The notes beneath the pieces are model-generated. The model was given only the letters and a program-made list of their open reading frames with translations, was not told the origin of the DNA and did no database searches. A program made the position numbers and the translations under genes. A stretch of 33,270 nucleotides of DNA from DASRHG01 sp035650655 (lineage in GTDB: Bacteria; Desulfobacterota; Binatia; DP-6): assembly GCA_035650655.1 (NCBI GenBank), contig DASRHG010000159.1, forward strand, positions 1 through 33,270. The letters run 5' to 3'. Below are positions 24,803-31,713 of the stretch, one piece after another (within the stretch, counting starts at the first letter, position 1; each line of letters starts with the position of its first letter).

Positions 24803-25834
24803 ATGCGATACCCGTTCCACATCACGACCGACATGATCCGCTGGCAGCTCAAGAACTGGTGGGCGGGGAACGCGCGCGTGCCGGTCGTCCTGATGCTCGA
24901 GCCGCTCCACACCTGCAACCTCGCCTGCGTCGGCTGCTCGCCCGAGCGGTACTCGGGCGACCTGCGCGACCGGCTTCCGCTCTCCAGGTGCTTCGAGGCA
25001 GTCGACGAGTGTGGGGCGCCGGTCGTGTCCGTCTGCGGCGGCGAGCCGACCGTCTATCCGGAGATCGTCGAGCTGATCGACGGCATCATCGCACGGCGCC
25101 GGCACGTCATCATGTGCACGAACGCGATCCTCCTCGACCGTTTCTACAAGAAGGCGAAGCCGCACAAGCGCCTCTCCATCAACGTGCACCTGGACGGCAT
25201 GAAGAGGACGCACGACTTCGTCGTCGACAAGCCGGGCGTCTTCGACAAGGCGATCGAGATGATCAAGGAGGGCAAGCGGCTCGGCTACTACGTCTGCACG
25301 AACACGACGGTGTACCGGGAGACGGACGTCGGCGAGATCGAGGAGATGTGCGCGTTCCTCACCGAGCTCGACGTCGACGGGATCCTCCTCTCGCCCGGCT
25401 ACCATTACGAGGCGATCGAGGGCGACGAGCACTTCCTCTTCCGCGACGAGATCCACGCGAAGTTCAAGCGCATCGTCGAGCTCGCGAAGCGCTACCGGAA
25501 GATCTCCTCGACGCCGCTCTTCCTCCAGTTCGCCGCCGGGCTGCGCGAGTACCCCTGCACCCCGTGGGGCAACCCGACCTTCACGCCGCAGGGGTGGAAG
25601 GGCCCCTGCTACCTCATCGGCGACAAGTACTACGGGAGCTGGAAGGACTTCTTCGGCGGGGTCGACTGGGACTACTGGGAGACGCGCACCGATCCCCGCT
25701 GCCACAACTGCAAGATGCACTCGGGCTTCGAAGCGTCCGTCGTGCGGAAGCTCGGGGAGAGCTTCTCGGACGTGCTCACGATGGCGAAGTGGCAGATGGA
25801 GAACCCGAAGGGCACCGGACGCCGCGCGGCGTGA
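24803..25834 (+). CDS. hpnH: Adenosylhopane synthase HpnH (radical SAM)
   Basis: Radical SAM enzyme that adds a 5'-deoxyadenosyl unit to diploptene, the first step to bacteriohopanetetrol-type hopanoids. The 343-residue protein has the 4Fe-4S motif Cys38-x3-Cys42-x2-Cys45 in CNLACVGC, SVCGGEPTVYPEI, SINVHLDGMKRTHD, and a C-terminal part with FLQFAAGLREYPCTPWGNP, CYLIGDKYYGSW and a conserved CHNCKMHSGFE. AGGGAGGGA lies just before the ATG, a strong ribosome site. The N-terminus MRYPFHITTDMIRWQLKN matches the family. Squalene-hopene cyclase is outside the window. Confidence 0.96.
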   Translation: MRYPFHITTDMIRWQLKNWWAGNARVPVVLMLEPLHTCNLACVGCSPERYSGDLRDRLPLSRCFEAVDECGAPVVSVCGGEPTVYPEIVELIDGIIARRRHVIMCTNAILLDRFYKKAKPHKRLSINVHLDGMKRTHDFVVDKPGVFDKAIEMIKEGKRLGYYVCTNTTVYRETDVGEIEEMCAFLTELDVDGILLSPGYHYEAIEGDEHFLFRDEIHAKFKRIVELAKRYRKISSTPLFLQFAAGLREYPCTPWGNPTFTPQGWKGPCYLIGDKYYGSWKDFFGGVDWDYWETRTDPRCHNCKMHSGFEASVVRKLGESFSDVLTMAKWQMENPKGTGRRAA

Positions 25835-25855
25835 GCCGCGGGCGGTCTCGGCGCC

Positions 25856-26238
25856 TCACGGGACCTCGCGCACGAGCACGTCGCCGACCGCTTCGTCGTC
25901 GACGCCGCCGTTCGCGTCGGAGTCCTCGCACGCCGCCCCGTCGTACGCGGAGCGCGCCCACGTGCTCACCGTGTGCAGTCCGGCGGCGCGCCCGTGGGAG
26001 GTCGCCGTGCCGGTGCCGGCCGCGCCGCCGTTGTAGCGAAGCCGCGTCACGGCGACGATGTCCGGTTCGCCGGGCGGCTCCTGCAAGCCGAGCGCGGTTG
26101 GGTCGACGGCCTTCTCCCTCTTCCTGCACGACGTCCGGACGCTGGGCGTGCCGTTCCGCCGCGCGCAGAAAAGGGACGCGGCCGCCGGACCGACGCCAGA
26201 ACGACGACGACGAGGGCGAAGACGAGCCGAGTACGCAT
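25856..26238 (-). pseudogene. Small secreted protein with one frame break
   Basis: From the ATG at 26238 a clear signal peptide is encoded (MRTRLVFALVVVVLAS). The frame then runs into low-complexity Arg/Pro sequence. One base away the protein continues plausibly from about 26190: GPAAASLFCARRNGTPSVRT, CRKREKAVDPTALGLQEPPG, then DIVAVTRLRYNGG, and ends SDANGGVDDEAVGDVLVREV before TGA at 25856. The segment with Cys...Gly...Val...Cys...Glu...Val-Asp...Ala-Leu-Gly-Leu recalls a motif in many secreted proteins of related bacteria, often preceding collagen-like repeats (from memory). Either the gene is decayed or the contig has an indel here. Function unknown. It converges on hpnH with a 21-base gap. 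Confidence 0.55.
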
Positions 26239-26398
26239 GGACGCTCACGTAGCGGCCGCACCGTGCATCCGTCGAGGAAGAGCGGACACGGGCGGCTGTC
26301 ACCGCCGGTCGGTCGGACCGTACTCCATGTAAGAGGCGGCGCGGCGACCGGCCGTGTCGAGCCGCGGCGCGCCCCCAATCCACCCGCGAGGTGCAGCC

Positions 26399-26920
26399 AT
26401 GAAGAAGGTGACGATCGTCCTCGGAGGTCTTCTCTCACTGCTCGCGCTCTCGACCGGCGTGCGGGCGGACCGCCCGCCGCGGACGATCCTCTCGTTCACG
26501 ACGATGTACGGTGTCGACGGGCCGTTCGTCGGCGCGGACAACGCGATCCGCGGGGTCCCGGGCGACGAGCTGCCGTGGCGGATCGCGGGCACCGTGAAGG
26601 GCCGGCTCGCGACCAACGGCAACCTCTCGATCACCGTCCGCGGCCTCGTCTTCACCGACGACCCCGAGGTCCCGCCCGAGCTCCGCGGCACGAACGACGA
26701 GTCGGAGTTCCGGGCGCTCGTCAGCTGTCTCAGCGAGGACGGCAATCAGGTCGTCACGAAGAACGTCACGACGCAGGGATTCCCGGCGACGCCGTCGGGG
26801 AACTCGAACATCGAGACGCGCATCGAGCTGCCCGAATCGTGCGTCGCGCCGATCGTCTTCATCCTCGCGGGCAGCGAGGACAAGTGGTTCGCGGTGACCG
26901 GCGCGGAGCTGGGGGGCTAG
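26399..26920 (+). CDS. Secreted protein of unknown function
   Basis: A 173-residue protein with a signal peptide MKKVTIVLGGLLSLLALSTG ending VRA, then DRPPRTILSFTTMYGVDGPFVG. The mature part contains RGVPGDELPWRIAG, VRGLVFTDDPEVPPELRGTN, FRALVSCLSEDGN and an IETRIELPESCVAPIVFILA stretch near the end; two Cys may form a disulfide. GAGGTG lies just before the ATG at 26399. I recall similar single-domain secreted proteins in soil bacteria but no function. Divergent from the frame-broken secreted gene, with 160 bases between, and convergent with the small gene at 26985. Confidence 0.8.
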   Translation: MKKVTIVLGGLLSLLALSTGVRADRPPRTILSFTTMYGVDGPFVGADNAIRGVPGDELPWRIAGTVKGRLATNGNLSITVRGLVFTDDPEVPPELRGTNDESEFRALVSCLSEDGNQVVTKNVTTQGFPATPSGNSNIETRIELPESCVAPIVFILAGSEDKWFAVTGAELGG

Positions 26921-26933
26921 TGGCGCCTCGCGA

Positions 26934-26974
26934 GCCGCACCGGGCTCGGCGCGGCGCGACGAGCCCGGTGCGGC
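26934..26974. terminator. Strong bidirectional hairpin between convergent genes
   Basis: GCCGCACCGGGCTCG (26934-26948) pairs perfectly over 15 bases with CGAGCCCGGTGCGGC (26960-26974), loop 11 bases. It sits in the 64-base gap between the convergent genes ending at 26920 and 26985, the expected place for a shared terminator. No U-tract follows on either strand, so it would act as an RNA 3' end or a weak terminator. Confidence 0.6.
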
Positions 26975-26984
26975 CGACAGGAGG

Positions 26985-27242
26985 CTAGCGCCGGGCTGCG
27001 GCGACGGGGACGAGCGCCGCGAGCGGCACGAAGGCCGCGGCGGCGCCGAGGTCCGTGGGGATCGCCCGCTCCACGGCCAGCTGGTCGCGGAGCCGCCGGG
27101 CGCCCTCCTGGGCCTGGAGCGTGACTTCATCCACGATCCGGGCCGGCCAGCGAGGATCGCCGGTGTCGACCGCGATGCTCGTCGCCACGGTCGTCGTGCC
27201 GACGTCCTCGTCGTCGGCAACGAGCAGCACCTCGATCGTCAT
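26985..27242 (-). CDS. Small hypothetical protein
   Basis: An 85-residue protein I do not recognise. It starts MTIEVLLVADDEDVGTTTVA with GAGGG about 9 bases before the ATG. The first 60 residues are acidic (VDTGDPRWPARIVDEVTLQA) and the end is hydrophobic (AAAFVPLAALVPVAA), perhaps a tail anchor. Divergent from parC with a 237-base spacer. Coding status rests on the ribosome site, the balanced composition and its convergent placement against a hairpin. Confidence 0.55.
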   Translation of the reverse strand: MTIEVLLVADDEDVGTTTVATSIAVDTGDPRWPARIVDEVTLQAQEGARRLRDQLAVERAIPTDLGAAAAFVPLAALVPVAAARR

Positions 27243-27440
27243 CCGTGGACCCTCTTCTGCACGGAGCGCTCGTGGAGCAAGCGCGGTGCCACGAGCAGCC
27301 GGTCGATTTTCCGCGGGCGACGCTTCCGGATCCCCGTCGCGATCTTGCACGCGTGACCGCTCCCGTCGAAACGGGGCGGGAATGCGCGTTCCGCCGGGGG
27401 CGCGCGGGCTGGGGACCCCGCTCGCCTTCGCCATGGCAGC

Positions 27441-27449
27441 TGCTAAGAT
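27441..27449 (+). promoter_or_regulatory. Candidate extended -10 promoter for parC-parE
   Basis: TGCTAAGAT fits the extended -10 form TGnTAnnAT, and lies 30 bases before the parC ATG, predicting a leader of about 24 bases. No good -35 box is visible 17 bases further up, which is tolerated by extended -10 promoters. The rest of the 237-base spacer (27243-27479) shows only small hairpins such as CCCGTCGAAACGGG. Confidence 0.4.
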
Positions 27450-27479
27450 GCCGCGGTTTTCGAGGGGCTGGGGAGGACG

Positions 27480-29795
27480 ATGGGCACCGCCGCACCACGA
27501 CCGATCGAAGCCGACCTGGGCGACGCCGCGGAGGAGCGCTACCTCAGCTACGCGCTCTCCGTCATCACCTCGCGCGCCCTGCCCGACGTGCGCGACGGGC
27601 TGAAGCCCGTCCAGCGCCGCATCCTGTACGCGATGTTCCAGAACCTCCGCCTGACGGCGGGGGCACGCCCGCGGAAGTCCGCGGCCGTCGTCGGCGAGGT
27701 CCTCGGCAAGTACCACCCGCACGGCGACCAGGCCGCGTACGAGGCGATGGTGCGCATGGCGCAGCCGTTCGCGCTTCGCTACCCACTCGTGCAGGGCGAG
27801 GGCAACTTCGGCTCCCTCGACGGCGACGGGGCCGCGGCGATGCGCTACACGGAGGCGCGTCTCACGCCGCTCGCCGAGGAGATGCTCCACGACCTCGGCG
27901 CGGACACCGTTCCCTTGCGCGCGAACTACGACGCGACGATCGAGGAGCCGGTCGTGCTGCCGAGCGCGATCCCGCAGCTCCTCATGAACGGCTCGACGGG
28001 CATCGCCGTCGGCATGGCGACGAACGTGCCGCCCCACAACCTCGGGGAGATCGTCGCGGCGCTCGTCGCGCTGATCGACGAACCCGACCTCGACGTGAAG
28101 GGGCTGCTCAAGCATCTCAAGGGGCCGGACTTCCCGACCGGCGGCGAGATCCTGAACTCGAAGAAGGAGCTCCGCGAGCTCTACGAGACGGGGCAGGGCG
28201 CCGTGCGGCTCCGCGGGCAGTACGCGGTCGAGACGCTCCCGCGCGGGAAGCGCCAGGTCGTCATCACGTCGATCCCGTACACCGTGAACAAGGCGGAGCT
28301 GGTCGAGCAGATCGCCGAGCACATCGTGTCCCGGAAGCTCCCGCTCGTCGTCGACGTCCGCGACGAATCGACGACCGACGTCCGGATCGTGCTCGAGCTC
28401 AAGAGCGACGCGAACGCCGACGCGGCGATGGCGTACCTCTACAAGCACACGAACCTGCAGACGAACTTCAACGTGAACCTGACGTGTCTCCTCCCGACGG
28501 CGAACCCCGCCGTCGGCCAGCCCGCCCGGGTCACGCTGCGCGAGCTCTGCCGGCACTTCCTCGACTTCCGGCTCCTCGTCGTCACGCGCCGGCTCGAGCA
28601 CGAGAAGCGGCAGCTCGAAGCGCGCCTCCACGTCCTCGACGCGCTCGCGAAGATCTACGACGACCTCGACCGCGCGATCCGCATCATCCGGAAGGCCGAG
28701 TCGCGCGCCGACGCGGCGAAGCAGCTCATGGCCGCCTTCGAGCTCGACCAGGTGCAGGCCGACGCGATCCTCGAGATCCGCCTCTACCAGCTCGCCCGCC
28801 TCGAGATCGAGCAGATCCGCGAGGAGCGCGCCGCGAAGCGGAAGCGGCTCCGCGAGGTCGAGGCGCTCCTCGCGAAGCCGCGCGAGCGCTGGAAGCTCGT
28901 CCGCGCGGAGCTCGTCGCGCTGGCCGAGAAGTACGGCGACGAGCGCCGCACGGTGCTCTCCGGACCCGGCGAGGAGCTCGCCTACGACCCCGAGGTGTAC
29001 ATCGTCCACGAGGACGCGACCGTCGTGCTGTCGCGTGACGGCTGGGTGAAGCGGGTGCGCGAGCTGAAGGACCCGACGTCCACGCGGCTGCGCGAGGGCG
29101 ACGCGCTCTTCGCAATCCTCGCGGGGACGACGCGCGACCGCCTCGTCCTCTTCTCGACGAAGGGCACCATGTACGTGATGCGGGTTGCCGACGTGCCGGC
29201 GACGACGGGCTACGGCGAGCCCGTGCAGTCGCTCCTCAAGTTCGGCGACGGCGCGCGGGTCGTCGCCGCCCGGCTCGTCCGCGAGCCCGACGCGCCCCCG
29301 CCCGGCGCGCAGGGAACGCTCCCCGGGGTCGCCGCCGAGTCGGCGTGGACGCCGGCCGTGCTGGTCGCGACGGCGCGCGGCTTCGGCTTCCGTGCGGCGC
29401 CGGACCTCTCCGAGACGACGCGCGCCGGGCGGAAGCTCGCGCGGGTCGTGGAGGGCGACGAGATCGTGTCGGTCGAGCCGATCCTCGGGCCCGTCGTCGT
29501 CGTCGCGACCGAGCGCGGGAAGATGCTGCGCTTCGGGCTGGACGAGGTGGCGGAGCTGTCCGGGCCGGGCCGCGGCGTCATCCTCATGCGGCCGGAGAAG
29601 GGCAGGGAGGAGGCCCGCATCGTGGGCGCGCTCGCGCTGCCGAAGGACGCGGAGTTCGTCGCGGTCACGGACGAGGGGAGCGAGCGGCGCCTCGAGGCGG
29701 GCGACGTGCCGCCCGGGAAGCGCGGCGGGAAGGGACAGCGTGTCGTGAAGCGCGGTCGCGTCGCCGCGCTCCGGCGCCCGGAGGCGGAGGGCTAG
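27480..29795 (+). CDS. parC: DNA topoisomerase IV subunit A (ParC/GyrA family)
   Basis: Cleaves and rejoins DNA in the decatenating type IIA topoisomerase. The 771-residue protein has RALPDVRDGLKPVQRRILY at 32-50, the helix-turn-helix KYHPHGDQAAYEAMV at 77-91, the catalytic Tyr123 in AAAMRYTEARL, a coiled-coil region (EKRQLEARLHVLDALAKIYD onward) and a C-terminal beta-pinwheel. Glu88 is the ParC-type acidic residue, but the quinolone-contact Ser is Gln84. Near the C-terminus GKRGGKGQR (746-754) recalls a GyrA box, so a gyrase-like wrapping activity is not excluded. I call it parC because it directly precedes a gene with ParE-type TOPRIM sequence. GGAGG stands just before the ATG. Confidence 0.88.
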   Translation: MGTAAPRPIEADLGDAAEERYLSYALSVITSRALPDVRDGLKPVQRRILYAMFQNLRLTAGARPRKSAAVVGEVLGKYHPHGDQAAYEAMVRMAQPFALRYPLVQGEGNFGSLDGDGAAAMRYTEARLTPLAEEMLHDLGADTVPLRANYDATIEEPVVLPSAIPQLLMNGSTGIAVGMATNVPPHNLGEIVAALVALIDEPDLDVKGLLKHLKGPDFPTGGEILNSKKELRELYETGQGAVRLRGQYAVETLPRGKRQVVITSIPYTVNKAELVEQIAEHIVSRKLPLVVDVRDESTTDVRIVLELKSDANADAAMAYLYKHTNLQTNFNVNLTCLLPTANPAVGQPARVTLRELCRHFLDFRLLVVTRRLEHEKRQLEARLHVLDALAKIYDDLDRAIRIIRKAESRADAAKQLMAAFELDQVQADAILEIRLYQLARLEIEQIREERAAKRKRLREVEALLAKPRERWKLVRAELVALAEKYGDERRTVLSGPGEELAYDPEVYIVHEDATVVLSRDGWVKRVRELKDPTSTRLREGDALFAILAGTTRDRLVLFSTKGTMYVMRVADVPATTGYGEPVQSLLKFGDGARVVAARLVREPDAPPPGAQGTLPGVAAESAWTPAVLVATARGFGFRAAPDLSETTRAGRKLARVVEGDEIVSVEPILGPVVVVATERGKMLRFGLDEVAELSGPGRGVILMRPEKGREEARIVGALALPKDAEFVAVTDEGSERRLEAGDVPPGKRGGKGQRVVKRGRVAALRRPEAEG

Positions 29796-29799
29796 GGCG

Positions 29800-31704
29800 A
29801 TGGCCGCGACGTACACGGCGAAGGACATCCTGGTGCTCGAGGGCCTCGAGCCCGTGCGCCGCCGGCCCGGCATGTACATCGGCGGCGTCGACGCCACGGG
29901 GCTCCACCATCTGCTCTGGGAGATCGTCGACAACTCCGTCGACGAGGCGATGAACGGCCACGCCGACAAGATCGTCGTCACGCTGCACGCGGACGGGTCT
30001 TCGGTGACGGTCGCCGACAACGGGCGCGGCATCCCCGTCGACCGGCACGCGCAGTACCGGAAGTCGGCGCTCGAGCTGATCCTCACGACGCTCCACGCCG
30101 GCGGGAAGTTCGAGGCGAAGAACTACTACCACTCGGGCGGGCTCCACGGCGTCGGCGCGTCCGTCGTGACCGCCCTCTCCGAGGAGCTGGTCGCGCGCGT
30201 GCGGCGCGACGGCGCGGAGTGGGAGCAGCGCTTCGCGCGCGGGAAGCCCACGTCGGGGCTCGAGAAGCTCGGGCGCGCGCGCGGCAGCGGCACGACGATC
30301 TTCTTCCGTCCCGATCCGAAGATCTTCCCGAGCGTCCGTTTCGACGCGAAGGAGATCGCCGAGCGGCTCGAGGCGAAGGCGTACCTGCACGGCGGCCTCA
30401 CCGTCGAGTTCCACGACGAGCGGGCGGGGACGAAGGCCGTCTACCGCTACGACGAGGGGTTGAAGGCCTTCCTCGCGAAGCTCGTCGGCGCGTCGAAGCC
30501 GCTCGGCGGCGAGGTGTTCACGATCGTGAAGCAGCAGGACGGGCTCCACCTCGAGTGCGCGCTCGCGTGGACCGAGGACACGACCGAGCGGGTCTACTCC
30601 TACGTGAACAGCATCCCGACGACCGCGGGCGGCGCGCACGAGAACGGCCTCAAGGCGGGCCTCGTGAAGGCCGTGCGGAACTACCTCGCGGTCCACAGCC
30701 TCGTCCCGCGCGGCCTCTCGATCACGGCCGAGGACGCCCGCGAAGGCCTGGTCGCCGTCCTCGCGATCAAGCTCCCGCAGCCCCAGTTCCAGGGTCAGAC
30801 GAAGGAGCGCCTCAACAACGCCGAGTTGACGCCCGCGATCGACGGCATCGTCCGGACGGCCCTCGAGAACGCGCTCAACGCGAACCGCACCGCCGGCGAC
30901 GCGATCGCCACGCGCGTCGTGCTCGCCGCGCGCGCGCGGAGCGCGTCGCGCGCCGCCGCGGAGCAGGTGCAGCGGAAGAGCGCCGTGTCGCACCGCCTGA
31001 ACCTCCCCGGCAAGCTCGCCGACTGCAGCTCGACCGACCCCACGGAGTGCGAGCTCTTCATCGTCGAAGGCGACTCCGCCGGCGGCTCGGCGAAGCAGGG
31101 GCGCGAGCGGAGCTTCCAGGCGATCCTCCCGCTCCGCGGCAAGGTGCTGAACAGCGAGCAGGCGTCCACCGCGAAGGTGCTGACCAACAAGGAGCTGTCG
31201 GACATCGTGTCCGCGCTCGGCTGCGGGACCGGCAAGGACTTCGACGCCCGCAAGCTCCGCTACCACAAGATCTGCCTCCTCATGGACGCGGACTCCGACG
31301 GCAACCACATCTGCACGCTGCTCCTCACCTTCTTCTACCGCCACCTCCCCGAGCTGATCCGGCAGGGCTACGTCTACATCGCGCAGCCGCCGCTGTATCG
31401 GATCGAGGCGGGGAAGGACGTCTACTGGGCCCGCGACGACGCCGAGAAGGACCGCCTGCTCGCGGGCCGCAACGGCCACTCCGGCAGGGTCCAGGTGACG
31501 CGCTTCAAGGGCCTCGGCGAGATGAACCCGAAGACGCTCAAGGAGACGACGCTCGACCCCGCGCGCCGCTCGCTCCTGCGCGTCGCGATCCGGGACGTCG
31601 CGAAGACCGAGAGGGCGATCCAGACGCTCATGGGGAGGGACGTCGCCCCGCGCTTCGAGTTCATCATGGAGCGGGCGCCGAAGGTGAACGAGGTCGACGT
31701 CTAG
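29800..31704 (+). CDS. parE: DNA topoisomerase IV subunit B (ParE/GyrB family)
   Basis: ATPase and TOPRIM subunit partnering the preceding protein. The 634-residue protein has the GHKL site with Glu41 and Asn45 in EIVDNSVDEA, Asp73 in VADNGRGIP, the ATP lid YHSGGLHGVGASVV at 110-123, QTKERLNN at 333-340, EGDSAGGSAKQGR at 423-435, PLRGKVLN at 444-451 and DADSDGNHI at 496-504. The DADSDG form matches E. coli ParE rather than GyrB (DADVDG). The length suits the short ParE class without an insert. It starts 4 bases after the parC stop; the region GGAGGGCTAGGGCG supplies its ribosome site. Confidence 0.93.
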   Translation: MAATYTAKDILVLEGLEPVRRRPGMYIGGVDATGLHHLLWEIVDNSVDEAMNGHADKIVVTLHADGSSVTVADNGRGIPVDRHAQYRKSALELILTTLHAGGKFEAKNYYHSGGLHGVGASVVTALSEELVARVRRDGAEWEQRFARGKPTSGLEKLGRARGSGTTIFFRPDPKIFPSVRFDAKEIAERLEAKAYLHGGLTVEFHDERAGTKAVYRYDEGLKAFLAKLVGASKPLGGEVFTIVKQQDGLHLECALAWTEDTTERVYSYVNSIPTTAGGAHENGLKAGLVKAVRNYLAVHSLVPRGLSITAEDAREGLVAVLAIKLPQPQFQGQTKERLNNAELTPAIDGIVRTALENALNANRTAGDAIATRVVLAARARSASRAAAEQVQRKSAVSHRLNLPGKLADCSSTDPTECELFIVEGDSAGGSAKQGRERSFQAILPLRGKVLNSEQASTAKVLTNKELSDIVSALGCGTGKDFDARKLRYHKICLLMDADSDGNHICTLLLTFFYRHLPELIRQGYVYIAQPPLYRIEAGKDVYWARDDAEKDRLLAGRNGHSGRVQVTRFKGLGEMNPKTLKETTLDPARRSLLRVAIRDVAKTERAIQTLMGRDVAPRFEFIMERAPKVNEVDV

Positions 31705-31713
31705 GGCCGGCGC

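Noticed and set aside
26985..30086. A 1033-residue minus-strand open frame opposite parC and parE
   Set aside because: Composition is antisense shadow of parC/parE; only the last 85 residues (27242-26985) lie outside them and have their own ribosome site.
27480..31704. Topoisomerase pair as DNA gyrase (gyrA/gyrB)
   Set aside because: The TOPRIM motif DADSDG, the short B subunit and the adjacent A-B pairing fit topoisomerase IV better, although the GyrA-box-like motif keeps some doubt.
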